A stretch of 64,000 nt of DNA, taken from contig CP013099.1 in assembly GCA_001447805.1 (NCBI GenBank), positions 2,551,181 to 2,615,180 of the forward strand, given 5' to 3'. The notes beneath the pieces are model-generated. The model was given only the letters and a program-made list of their open reading frames with translations, was not told the DNA's origin and did no database searches. Made by a program: the position numbers and the translations under genes. The stretch is from Candidatus Tenderia electrophaga (lineage in GTDB: Bacteria > Pseudomonadota > Gammaproteobacteria > Tenderiales > Tenderiaceae). This document shows positions 1 to 7,687 of the stretch, piece by piece; the first letter of the stretch is position 1, and every line of letters starts with the position of its first letter.

Positions 1-1732
1 CCGACTGCACGATGTCATGCACGGCGCAGTCGATATCGCGCGCGGTCTCTTCGCTGTACTCGCGCGCGTGCGGGAAGACGCCGGGCACCTCCAGGAACGC
101 CGGCCGGCTCGATTCCAACGAGACGTGGCCGAGCTTTTCGTCCATGCCGTAACGCATCACCATGCCGCGGGCGATGTCGGTCGCCTTGGCGAGGTCGTCG
201 GCGGCGCCGGTGGAGAGATGGCCGAACACGACATGCTCCGCTGCCCGGCCGCCGAGCAGCACCGCCATCTTGTTCTCGAGTTCCTCGCGCGTCATGAGAA
301 AGCGGTCCTCGGTCGGCCGCTGGATGGTATAGCCCAGCGCGCCGATGCCGCGTGGGATGATCGAGATCTTGTGCACCGGGTCCATATTCGGCAGCCCCAT
401 GGCGACCAGCGCATGCCCCATCTCGTGATGCGCGACCACCTCGCGCTCCTTGGGATTGAGCAGGCGGTTCTTCTTCTCCAGACCGGCGACGATGCGCTCG
501 ATGGCTCGGGTGAAATCGTCGAGAGTCACCGCGTTGGCGCCGCGGCGGGTGGCGAGCAGCGCCGCTTCGTTGATCAGATTGGCGAGATCGGCGCCGGAAA
601 ACCCGGGCGTCAGCGCCGCGATCTGTTCCGGGTCGACATCGGCGTCGAGGTGTACCTTTTTCAGGTGCACGTTCAGGATCTGTACCCGGCCGATCTTGTC
701 CGGGCGATCGACCAGTACCTGACGGTCGAAGCGCCCGGCGCGCAGCAGCGCGGGATCGAGGATCTCGGGGCGGTTGGTGGCGGCGAGCAGCACCAGGCCT
801 TTCCCCGGATCGAAACCGTCCATTTCCACCAGCAATTGGTTAAGGGTCTGTTCCTTTTCGTCGTGTCCTCCCATGGGGTTGGCGCCGCGGGCGCGCCCGA
901 GCGCGTCCAGCTCATCGATGAAGATGATCGCCGGCGCCTTGCCGCGCGCCTGCTGGAACAGATCGCGCACCCGCGCGGCGCCGACCCCCACGAACATCTC
1001 GACGAACTCCGAACCGCTGATGGACAGGAACGGCACGCCCGTCTCCCCGGCGACCGCGCGCGCCAGCAGCGTCTTGCCGGTGCCCGGTGGGCCGACCAGC
1101 AACACCCCCTTGGGGATGTGCGCACCCAGGCGGCCGTATCGCCCGGGTTCTTTCAGAAACGTGACGACCTCCTTAAGTTCTTCCTTGGCCTCGTCCACGC
1201 CGGCCACGTCGTCGAACGTGACCTTGGTATCCTTTTCCATGTAGATCTTGGCCTTGCTCTTGCCGATCTCCAGCATGCCCATGCCGCCACCGGCACCCCC
1301 CATGCGCTTCATGAGCAGTCCCCAGATGGCGAAAAAGATCACGGCGGGCAAAATCCATGACAGCAGCGTACCCATCCAGTTGCTATCGATACGCCCGGTG
1401 AAGCGCACCTTGGCGGCCTCGAGTTCCTTGACCAGATCGGGATCGTTCACCCGCACGGTCACGAATGGATGCGCTCCCGGCTCAAACTTCTTCAGCTCCG
1501 CAAGCTTTTCCGCCGGCAGCAGGGTTTCAAGTCCTTCATTCCTGAGCGTCCCTGAAATCGTTTGCTCGCCGATGGCGACGTCTTCGAGCTTGCCGGCGCC
1601 GAGCAGCGCCTTGAAGCTGCTGTAGGACAGCGTCTCGGCATGCGGGGCAAACAGGAAATTCTGCAGCACCAGAATTAGCAGCAAGGCGAAAACGAAATAC
1701 CAGATGGAGAACTGTTGCTGGCGTGGTTCCAT
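1..1732 (-). CDS. ftsH: ATP-dependent zinc metalloprotease FtsH, C-terminus cut by window edge
   Basis: Membrane-anchored AAA+ protease that degrades damaged or unassembled proteins. I translated 577 codons from the minus strand; the frame is still open at base 1, so a few dozen C-terminal residues are missing. Visible in order: TM helix 1 at about residues 9-28, an extracytoplasmic domain, TM helix 2 at about 121-140, Walker A GPPGTGKT at 214-221, Walker B IIFIDELD at 269-276, arginine-finger region LLRAGRFDR at about 329-337, and the zinc-binding HEMGH at 436-440. The ATG is preceded by GGGGA and lies 4 bases after the stop of the DUF5676 gene, so it is the last gene of that short operon. 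Its position beside metal-island proteins suggests an accessory copy rather than the housekeeping ftsH, which normally follows rlmE; that is inference. Confidence 0.95.
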   Translation of the reverse strand, partial: MEPRQQQFSIWYFVFALLLILVLQNFLFAPHAETLSYSSFKALLGAGKLEDVAIGEQTISGTLRNEGLETLLPAEKLAELKKFEPGAHPFVTVRVNDPDLVKELEAAKVRFTGRIDSNWMGTLLSWILPAVIFFAIWGLLMKRMGGAGGGMGMLEIGKSKAKIYMEKDTKVTFDDVAGVDEAKEELKEVVTFLKEPGRYGRLGAHIPKGVLLVGPPGTGKTLLARAVAGETGVPFLSISGSEFVEMFVGVGAARVRDLFQQARGKAPAIIFIDELDALGRARGANPMGGHDEKEQTLNQLLVEMDGFDPGKGLVLLAATNRPEILDPALLRAGRFDRQVLVDRPDKIGRVQILNVHLKKVHLDADVDPEQIAALTPGFSGADLANLINEAALLATRRGANAVTLDDFTRAIERIVAGLEKKNRLLNPKEREVVAHHEMGHALVAMGLPNMDPVHKISIIPRGIGALGYTIQRPTEDRFLMTREELENKMAVLLGGRAAEHVVFGHLSTGAADDLAKATDIARGMVMRYGMDEKLGHVSLESSRPAFLEVPGVFPHAREYSEETARDIDCAVHDIVQS

Positions 1733-1736
1733 GGAA

Positions 1737-2018
1737 TTATTCCCCGTCAGGCGCCCCATGCAGGTTATTGCAGAAACGCTTGAGTCCGTTGTAGAGCGGG
1801 CAGAAAACCAGTCCGGCATAGACCCCGTAGAGAAAGCTCTCCACCAGCCCAAGCAGGAAGCCCCACCATGTCAACCACTCGAAGGCAGGTAGCACCTGTT
1901 CGAGAAACTCATGCATGTGCAGGCTCTGCGGCGTCACCAGGCCGTACACGACGCACGTCGTAAACATGACCGCGCCCCACAAACCCAGGACCCAGGAAAC
2001 CAGTTTTGTGTTAAGCAT
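1737..2018 (-). CDS. DUF5676 family membrane protein (copy 1)
   Basis: Small integral membrane protein of 93 residues with two hydrophobic segments (about 8-28 and 48-72). The family is known only as DUF5676 and has no assigned function. I chose the ATG at 2018 because GAGGAAG lies 7 bases upstream; the frame continues further upstream but only as low-quality, Val/Met-rich sequence overlapping the DUF2933 gene. It sits between the DUF2933 gene and ftsH with very short gaps, so the three are probably one transcript, driven by the MerR-type promoter at 2291-2322. A paralogue with the same layout (including the FEWL motif before the second segment) lies at 11832-12113. Confidence 0.75.
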   Translation of the reverse strand: MLNTKLVSWVLGLWGAVMFTTCVVYGLVTPQSLHMHEFLEQVLPAFEWLTWWGFLLGLVESFLYGVYAGLVFCPLYNGLKRFCNNLHGAPDGE

Positions 2019-2028
2019 AGCGCCTTCC

Positions 2029-2247
2029 TCAGTGTTGATGCCCTGAAGGGTTCTTCGGGCCTGTTTTATCCGGACCGGTCTCGCCAGTGTCCGGCTTATC
2101 CGGGGCGTCATGTCCGCCATGCCCACAGCCACCACCATGGCCGCTATGTCCACCACCCCCACCGTGACCGCCGTGACCAAACAGGTGCATGCCCACGAAC
2201 AATATGCCGATCAGCACCCAGAACCAGTTTTGCGCAAGCCATTCCAT
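2029..2247 (-). CDS. DUF2933-like small membrane protein with His/Gly-rich tail (copy 1)
   Basis: Protein of 72 residues: one N-terminal TM helix (about 5-22), then a Gly/His-rich stretch (HLFGHGGHGGGGGHSGHGGG) and a polar tail ending HQH. This matches the short DUF2933 proteins often found in heavy-metal islands. The His content suggests metal binding, but no function is established. The ATG at 2247 follows a GGGGGG Shine-Dalgarno-like run; an upstream in-frame extension lacks such a site and would overlap the promoter at 2291-2322. It is the first gene of the DUF2933-DUF5676-ftsH operon. Confidence 0.7.
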   Translation of the reverse strand: MEWLAQNWFWVLIGILFVGMHLFGHGGHGGGGGHSGHGGGCGHGGHDAPDKPDTGETGPDKTGPKNPSGHQH

Positions 2248-2290
2248 AAAACCCCCCTTGCCCGTATTCGGCAAACTATCAAAACACCAT

Positions 2291-2322
2291 ATCCTATCTC
2301 CATAGTGCAACACCCAGGTCAA
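2291..2322 (-). promoter_or_regulatory. MerR-type promoter/operator upstream of DUF2933-DUF5676-ftsH
   Basis: On the minus strand TTGACC (2322-2317) and TAGGAT (2296-2291) are separated by exactly 20 bases. That over-long spacer is typical of promoters activated by MerR-family regulators. The spacer contains the core GGGTGTTGCAC, an imperfect dyad centred on TTG. The core GGTGTTGCAC is shared with the better palindrome at 19492-19523 between the two merR genes. Transcription would run leftward into the DUF2933 gene at 2247. Confidence 0.6.
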
Positions 2323-2429
2323 ACCTGCTCTTTAATGACGCGCTTATCCCAACGACTGCCAACGGTGATGAAACATGTACGTCAACAACAACGTCGTTTT
2401 TCGTCAAAATACTGCGCTGAATATCAGGT

Positions 2430-2612
2430 TCAACAACATCCTCCTTTATGCCCAGCCCCGCCTGTTTGCTTCTGGCCATACGCCTGCGGCGAGGCCTTGA
2501 ACTTGTCGTGACAGGAGGCGGAGCAGAAGTAATAGGTCTTTCCCTCATGCTCCTGCTGCGCCGCTGCGCTTTTCTTCTCGATCTCCATACCACATACTGG
2601 ATCTTTCACCAT
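2430..2612 (-). CDS. YHS domain protein, 60 residues
   Basis: A stand-alone YHS domain. The protein begins VKDPVCGMEIEKK and continues to YYFCSASCHDKF, giving the conserved DPVCGM and YxFCSxxCxxxF signatures, then a Gly/Cys tail ending GGCC. YHS domains occur as metal-binding modules in copper ATPases and as single-domain proteins; here a copper-binding or chaperone role is an inference from context. The ATG at 2612 has GAGGAGAG upstream. The gene lies 105 bases beyond the stop of the YHS-LOG gene and about 110 bases before the next promoter. Confidence 0.8.
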   Translation of the reverse strand: MVKDPVCGMEIEKKSAAAQQEHEGKTYYFCSASCHDKFKASPQAYGQKQTGGAGHKGGCC

Positions 2613-2717
2613 GACACTCTCTCCTCTGTTACACGCCCAAAGTGCGGGCGCCATTCTGAACGTGCCACCACCTGCAATGCGTGTGCATTGCCACAGTGGC
2701 GACCCATCCGCCAAAAA

Positions 2718-3488
2718 TCATTTCATCGCCGGTCGGTCCTCGTCCTCATCACCTATTGTGTCCGCCCCTCCGCAAAAACAGGACGGGTGCCGGTAATGCT
2801 GCTCGATATACATCGCCACCATGCGCTCAATCAGCACAGCGGGATCGGCCTCGTAGATCATCCGCGCGCCGGTGTCCTTGTCACCGAAGCTGGCGACGAT
2901 ATGGGGAATCTCCCCGGTGACACCACCACTGCCCTGCAACACGCCGATGAGCTTGCCCTCGTCGTAGGCGATGGCGAACTCGCCGAGGGTGCCGGAGCGC
3001 CCGCCGACGATCACTACCATGTCGCTGGAGCGGATATTGGTGACCTCGCGCCCCATCAAGCCGCTGCCGGTGTAGATCAGCACATCGAACATGTCCGTCG
3101 GCGAGTGATACTTGTGCACATGTTCATCCAGGCTCAGCGCCGGCGAGATCCCCACCGACCAGCCGCCTTCCTGCCGTGCACCGACAGCGCATTCGTAGGG
3201 CAGGCCGGGACAGGCGCCGGTAATGAGGACAAAACCACGTCCTCCGATCGCCTGGCCCAGGGCACGCACTTGCTGCTTAACCGCCTCGGGATGATCATCG
3301 CCCGCCGAGCCCATCACCCCGATGGTCAACCGCATGGCGGGCGCCTTGTCCTGATAAATCTCGGGTTGTGAAATAAAGGTCTGCTTGTGCCCCTCCGAGC
3401 AAAAGTAATAGGCATGACCTCCGAATTCGGCCATTGCCGCCGCCTTGCGCGGATCGAGCTCCATGAGACAAACGGGATCACGCATCAT
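2718..3488 (-). CDS. YHS domain fused to LOG/TIGR00725-type Rossmann protein
   Basis: Protein of 256 residues with two modules. Residues 1-45 form a YHS domain (MRDPVCLMELD and YYFCSEGHKQTF; the second cysteine of the usual pair is replaced by His). From about residue 53 there is a LOG-like nucleotide-binding domain: LTIGVMGSAGDDHPEA, LITGACPGLPYECAVGA, and the family signature VGGRSGTLGEFAIAYDEGK, equivalent to PGGxGTxxE of LOG phosphoribohydrolases. LOG-family enzymes cleave nucleoside 5'-monophosphates; whether this branch is catalytic or a cofactor-carrier-like protein cannot be told here. The C-terminus carries CFCGG. The ATG at 3488 follows GGGGAGG and overlaps the preceding stop as ATGA. 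The fusion to a metal-type module is unusual. Confidence 0.8.
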   Translation of the reverse strand: MMRDPVCLMELDPRKAAAMAEFGGHAYYFCSEGHKQTFISQPEIYQDKAPAMRLTIGVMGSAGDDHPEAVKQQVRALGQAIGGRGFVLITGACPGLPYECAVGARQEGGWSVGISPALSLDEHVHKYHSPTDMFDVLIYTGSGLMGREVTNIRSSDMVVIVGGRSGTLGEFAIAYDEGKLIGVLQGSGGVTGEIPHIVASFGDKDTGARMIYEADPAVLIERMVAMYIEQHYRHPSCFCGGADTIGDEDEDRPAMK

Positions 3489-4108
3489 GACGGTTCCTCC
3501 CCGGTTGATTTGCCGTGCAGGGTTTTCTGCAACAAGGCAAGAAAACCGAATGCCGGGTGCTTGAACTGTGCATTGTGCAGCACCCCCCAGTGTTCGCGCA
3601 GATACGCTTCGAGAAACTGCATGACATGAAGCAGAGACACCGCATGATAACCGTGTGGCGGGTCGCCCTCATGTGTCATGCCGAAGGCGACCAGACGCAC
3701 ACCATGTCCGGCGGGAACTACGGCGGTGCCTTTACGCAATAATTGCTTCACTATCCCCTCCACGTCTTCCAGACCGCAACAACCGAAACGGGCCAGCATG
3801 ACGCGCAGCACGTCCGGATCCCGGGCACCGCGATTGAGTTCGGCGCGCCCCTCCTTCACCTCCCCGACCAGCATGTCCGCCCGATCAGGGGGACAGCGCA
3901 ATGCCGGATCAGGGCTAAAGATGCCATATTCACCGCGCGCGCCCGGCACCAGCCGTCCGGCGTGGGGAAAACGAAAGGCCATCACGTCGAGATCCGTCGC
4001 CACGCGGAAGCCGCCCTTGCGCACCCCTTCGATGACCGGGTATTCCGTAACGGTGAAGTAGCCGTTCACGTAGAGATAGGCCTCGACCAAGGCAACGGCG
4101 TTATCCAT
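3485..4108 (-). CDS. Uncharacterised protein with possible PD-(D/E)xK nuclease-like core
   Basis: Unrecognised protein of 207 residues. Near the N-terminus it reads VATDLDVMAFRFP and later MLVGEVKEGRAELN. An Asp-containing strand followed by an E-x-K strand is the arrangement of PD-(D/E)xK (restriction-endonuclease-like) folds, so a nuclease-like fold is plausible; this is pattern reading, not an established family. There are no TM segments or signal peptide. The ATG at 4108 has GGAAGG upstream and overlaps the FAD oxidoreductase stop by 8 bases; the stop overlaps the YHS-LOG start, so the three genes are translationally coupled. Upstream in-frame starts read through the oxidoreductase gene in another frame and are less likely. 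Confidence 0.55.
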   Translation of the reverse strand: MDNAVALVEAYLYVNGYFTVTEYPVIEGVRKGGFRVATDLDVMAFRFPHAGRLVPGARGEYGIFSPDPALRCPPDRADMLVGEVKEGRAELNRGARDPDVLRVMLARFGCCGLEDVEGIVKQLLRKGTAVVPAGHGVRLVAFGMTHEGDPPHGYHAVSLLHVMQFLEAYLREHWGVLHNAQFKHPAFGFLALLQKTLHGKSTGEEPS

Positions 4109-5300
4109 GAACACCTTCCGGTCTGTGCTTATTGTCACAATGAATCTCCGCACCGGCGTGGCCGCCATGGCGGCACCATACACAGTGACAATCGACGTGA
4201 TCGCAGCTTGCATCCTTGCGCCGCAAGCGCTGCTGCCGGCGCGCCCAGGGCAGCAGCAACCGTTTTACCGGCCAGGGCTGGTAGAAACCGTGCAGAAAAC
4301 GATGGGCGTCCCAGTGTTGTGTCTGGTTGCGGCGCAAAAACCAGCGGTAACCCCGATTGCCCAGGGCGGCGAAGATGGCGCGGTTGACCTGGCCGTTCCA
4401 CAGTTGCGGCCCTAGCGCCTGCCGCCACAGTACGTCGTAGTGCTCGCCCTCAAGCAGGCTGTGCGCCGCCAGCACGCCGGATATCATCGCGAAGCGCATG
4501 CCAAAACCCCACAGAAAATCCTGAAAGCCGGCCTGCTCACCCACCACCGGGTGGCCGCCGGCGACGGCGCGCTCCGGGATACGGAAGTTGCCGGCGCCGC
4601 CATGGGAGCGGGGATTGTTCATCTCCAGCCCTACCAGCCGCTGAAAGGCCTCCACGGTACGCTGCACATACTGCTGTTCCTGCTTGAAGCCGGTGAACAT
4701 GCAACTCTTGACGGTGCCGCGGCCATTCATGATCAGAAGATAGGCATAACCTTTGGGGGCGATGTTGTCGTCATAGATGATCCAAAAACCGTTGTCACGA
4801 TCGGTGTCAAAGTGATAACCGACAGCGATGGCATCCGCCGTCTTGGGTCCGGTGGCAAGGATGGCGTCCCCGTCCACATGGTCGAGCCGGCTGTTGAAAC
4901 GTACATCCACCCCCAGCATGCGCGCCTGATCGAGCAAGGCCGTGTCCAGCGTGCGCGGCCCGGGACCCCGTTCCACCATGTAGAACAGCGTTTTCTTGCC
5001 ACTCATGTCGTAGCGTTCACCCCAGGCATCGAAGCCCCAACCACGATCGCACGGCAAGGCATCAAAATCCGTGTTGATGCCCAGCCCCTGCAACAGGTCG
5101 AGGACATCCTGATCGGTGCTCCAGTTCTCCAGTCCCTGGAGATCACCCTGAAAGCGGTAACCTACCTCCCGCTGGGCCTCGTGGACGATAACCCGCCGCC
5201 CCGCCTGGGCCAAGGTGATGGCCGCCACCAGCCCCGCCGGTCCCGCGCCGGCAATCTGGACAGTGCCTTCGGAGCGCTCTTTTGGAACAGTCAATGCCAT
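4101..5300 (-). CDS. FAD-dependent oxidoreductase (geranylgeranyl-reductase-like) with Cys/His-rich tail
   Basis: Protein of 399 residues. The N-terminal dinucleotide-binding motif VQIAGAGPAGLVAAITLAQ is followed by an acidic residue at the expected distance (VIVHEAQ), so FAD binding is well supported. The rest resembles NAD(P)/FAD-dependent oxidoreductases near geranylgeranyl reductases and FAD monooxygenases, with a substrate I cannot name. The last 37 residues are rich in Cys and His (CDHVDCHCVWC then HGGHAG), unlike typical family members, and may bind metal. This tail lies just upstream of the next start codon. The gene is 6 bases downstream of the probable rquA, so a quinone- or lipid-linked redox role is a reasonable guess. 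The ATG at 5300 has GGGTGA upstream. Confidence 0.65.
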   Translation of the reverse strand: MALTVPKERSEGTVQIAGAGPAGLVAAITLAQAGRRVIVHEAQREVGYRFQGDLQGLENWSTDQDVLDLLQGLGINTDFDALPCDRGWGFDAWGERYDMSGKKTLFYMVERGPGPRTLDTALLDQARMLGVDVRFNSRLDHVDGDAILATGPKTADAIAVGYHFDTDRDNGFWIIYDDNIAPKGYAYLLIMNGRGTVKSCMFTGFKQEQQYVQRTVEAFQRLVGLEMNNPRSHGGAGNFRIPERAVAGGHPVVGEQAGFQDFLWGFGMRFAMISGVLAAHSLLEGEHYDVLWRQALGPQLWNGQVNRAIFAALGNRGYRWFLRRNQTQHWDAHRFLHGFYQPWPVKRLLLPWARRQQRLRRKDASCDHVDCHCVWCRHGGHAGAEIHCDNKHRPEGVHG

Positions 5301-5306
5301 GCAAAT

Positions 5307-6044
5307 TCACCCTTCCTGGTAGACTTCGACGCGGTAAAAGCGGTTGAAAAAATAGTCCGCGCGGGTGCGCTCGAACGCCTTGCCATACCCTTTGGCCCTG
5401 GAATGCAGAGCCGCGGCAAGGTCTTCCCGCCAGAACTCCGCGAGAAAAGGCTCCAGGCGCATCAACAACCTGCGCAATGGAAAGATGCGGTACAAAAAAT
5501 GATGCGTCGGCAACGGCGCGTATTCGACTATGATCACCTGGCCTCCCGCCTCGATCACCCGTACAAGCTCATCAATAACACGGGACCGCGCATCTGCCGG
5601 CAGCTCGTGAAACAGAAAAAAGACCAGCACTGTGGAAAAGCTGTCATCCTTGAATGCCAGCTTCTCGGCGTTCATGTGTGCAAGACACACGCTGTTGTGT
5701 CCCTCGTTGTTCAACTTGCGCCGCACCGCTTCAAGCTGCACGGGCGCGACATCACAGAGATACACAGAATGATCTTTGTTCTCATTCACGATACTGGGGG
5801 ATAAGAGGCCATACACGCAGGTCAGTTGCAGCAGGCGCCCCGGCGGCCGGCTCTCCAGACATTGCAAGGTTTGCCTGAGCAGGCGTTTATACTGGCCGAA
5901 CAGAATGGCGTTGATGATGGGCTGGTGGTCAAAAAACCATACCCCGGGACGCCACAGGTAGGCCCACCAGTAATGGCGCGCCAGGTAATCAGGGATGCCA
6001 TCGCTGAATCTGTGCCAAATTTTCAATCGCCCTTTCCTTCCCAT
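5307..6044 (-). CDS. rquA: Probable rhodoquinone biosynthesis methyltransferase-like protein RquA
   Basis: Class I methyltransferase-like protein of 245 residues. It carries the sequence layout I associate with RquA: IPDYLARHYWWAYLWRPGV (17-35), LLQLTCVYG (71-79) in place of the usual glycine-rich SAM motif I, CDVAPVQLEAVRRKL (97-111), then FFLFHELP and VIIVEYAPLP. RquA converts ubiquinone to rhodoquinone, a low-potential quinone used for anaerobic fumarate reduction. I favour the ATG at 6044, which has AGGA 7 bases upstream; a GTG at 6065 overlapping the preceding stop is also possible. It lies in one operon with a 2-oxoacid oxidoreductase and a FAD oxidoreductase, fitting anaerobic redox metabolism. 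The alternative is a related but different quinone or ubiE-like methyltransferase. Confidence 0.75.
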   Translation of the reverse strand: MGRKGRLKIWHRFSDGIPDYLARHYWWAYLWRPGVWFFDHQPIINAILFGQYKRLLRQTLQCLESRPPGRLLQLTCVYGLLSPSIVNENKDHSVYLCDVAPVQLEAVRRKLNNEGHNSVCLAHMNAEKLAFKDDSFSTVLVFFLFHELPADARSRVIDELVRVIEAGGQVIIVEYAPLPTHHFLYRIFPLRRLLMRLEPFLAEFWREDLAAALHSRAKGYGKAFERTRADYFFNRFYRVEVYQEG

Positions 6045-6064
6045 TAATATTCCTGCCCAGCGCA

Positions 6065-7687
6065 CTACCCGGCCTCACGTTCCATATCGATGTGCCCGCA
6101 GGGACACTCCGCGGCGCAGATGCCGCAGCCCTTGCAGTAGTCGTAGTCGATCGCATAACCCCCTTCCTTCTTGATCACTGCGGCGTCGGGGCAAAAGTGC
6201 CAGCAGTTGTCGCACTCGAAACAGACGCCGCAGCTCAGGCAGCGACCGGCCTCACGCCAGGCATCGTCGCCCCCAAGCCCGGCCACCCGTTCGTCGAAGT
6301 CAAGAGAGGGGTTAGCCTTAACGGCGCCCTCCCGGCGGGCCAGCCTGGGGTAATACTCCGGCTTGATGTCGCGGAAGGTGACCTCGGCCTTGTCATGATG
6401 CTGATACTGCGACGGCGTGCCGGTCAGGAATGCGATGATCGACATCGCCGCCTGATAGCCGCTGCCGACGGCGGTGGCGGCGAATCGCGGCAGACCCGCC
6501 GCATCGCCGCCGATAAAGACATCGGGCGACTGGGGCTCCAGTAGCGCCTCCAGACCCTGCCAATCCACCTCCTGACCGATGGCGAAGATCGCCAGACCGG
6601 CGGGCAGAAACTCCTCGGTCCCTTCGAACAAGACCGGATTGAAACGGCCATGACGGTCATGGATCTGATCGACACGGGCGATCTCCACGCCGGACAGGTG
6701 AGCGCCACTGCGCACCAGGCGGCGCACGCCGGCACGATACAGCAGGCGCACCCCCTCGTCCTCGGCCTGGATCACCTCGTCGAGGGAGGCGGGCATCTCC
6801 GCACCGGGATGGCCCCCGTGCCTGCCGTGGGGGTCCTGCGGGCACACCACCGTCACCTCCGCCCCCAGCCGGCGTGCGCAACGCGCGGCGTCGATAGCGG
6901 TATTGCCGCCGCCGATGACGGCGACGTGCCTGGGCAGTCTCAAGCGCTCGCCTGCGTTGATACGGCGCAGGAAATCGACACCGCTCATCACGCTGTGGCC
7001 GCCATAGCCGTCGTCGGGGTAGGTGCGCGGTTGCAAGGCGCCGACGGCGAGAAAGACGGCGGCGAACTCCGAGCGCAGGGCGTCGGCGCTGATCTCGGCG
7101 CCGATGCGGGTGTTAAGTTTGAGTTGTATCCCCAGTGCGAGGATCGCATCGATCTCGCCCTGCAACACCGATTTGGGCAGGCGATATTCGGGGATGCCGC
7201 TGTAGAGGGTGCCGCCAGGCGTCGACTGGGCATCGAAGATCGTCACCGGATAACCGCGCCGCGCCAGCTGGAAGGCGCAGGACAGGCCCGCCGGTCCCGC
7301 GCCCACCACCGCCACCTGTTGCGTCTGCTGCTGGTCAGTCAGCGGCCGGTGACGCCAGCCATGTTCCAAAGCCAGATCACCGAGATGGCGTTCGACGCCG
7401 TGGATGTTCACCGCGGTATCCAGATGAGCGCGGTTGCAACTGCGTTCGCACGGGTGATAACAGACGCGCCCCATCACCGCCGGCAGGGGATTGCGTTCCG
7501 TGAGTTTGCGCCAGGCCGACTCCCACTGCGTATCGCTGGCCAGCGCCAGCCACGCCTGAATATCCTCCTCGGCGGGACAACTTTGTCCGCAGGGCGGCCA
7601 CTTGTCGCGATAGACCGGCCGCTGGTTGCGCCAGTCGCCGGTGTGATAGGCGACGGTGCTGCCGGGTTCGATGGCCAGGCGGCTCAT
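6065..7687 (-). CDS. GltD-like NAD(P)-binding flavoprotein with two C-terminal 4Fe-4S sites
   Basis: Protein of 540 residues that probably passes electrons between NAD(P) and the neighbouring 2-oxoacid oxidoreductase. The N-terminal Cys region (CGQSCPAEEDIQAWL, CYHPCERSCNR) matches the Fe-S domain of the glutamate synthase small subunit. An FAD motif VAVVGAGPAGLSCAFQLARR and a NAD(P) motif VAVIGGGNTAIDAARCARRL follow, then GDAAG of the second FAD half. The C-terminus carries ferredoxin-type clusters (CLSCGVCFECDNCWHFC and YCKGCGICAAECPCGH). The ATG at 7687 overlaps the beta-subunit stop as ATGA; a longer frame upstream only repeats the beta gene in another frame. The module takes the place of the separate delta (ferredoxin) subunit of classical pyruvate:ferredoxin oxidoreductases. 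Confidence 0.88.
   Translation of the reverse strand: MSRLAIEPGSTVAYHTGDWRNQRPVYRDKWPPCGQSCPAEEDIQAWLALASDTQWESAWRKLTERNPLPAVMGRVCYHPCERSCNRAHLDTAVNIHGVERHLGDLALEHGWRHRPLTDQQQTQQVAVVGAGPAGLSCAFQLARRGYPVTIFDAQSTPGGTLYSGIPEYRLPKSVLQGEIDAILALGIQLKLNTRIGAEISADALRSEFAAVFLAVGALQPRTYPDDGYGGHSVMSGVDFLRRINAGERLRLPRHVAVIGGGNTAIDAARCARRLGAEVTVVCPQDPHGRHGGHPGAEMPASLDEVIQAEDEGVRLLYRAGVRRLVRSGAHLSGVEIARVDQIHDRHGRFNPVLFEGTEEFLPAGLAIFAIGQEVDWQGLEALLEPQSPDVFIGGDAAGLPRFAATAVGSGYQAAMSIIAFLTGTPSQYQHHDKAEVTFRDIKPEYYPRLARREGAVKANPSLDFDERVAGLGGDDAWREAGRCLSCGVCFECDNCWHFCPDAAVIKKEGGYAIDYDYCKGCGICAAECPCGHIDMEREAG

Noticed and set aside
17-1360. Long plus-strand open frame opposite ftsH
   Set aside because: It is antisense to well-conserved FtsH motifs and its His/Arg/Gly-rich text resembles no protein; an effect of high GC.
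5307-6044. Assignment as UbiE-type quinone methyltransferase
   Set aside because: The usual glycine-rich SAM motif I is replaced by CVYG and the N-terminal WWAYL region is not seen in UbiE; RquA fits better.
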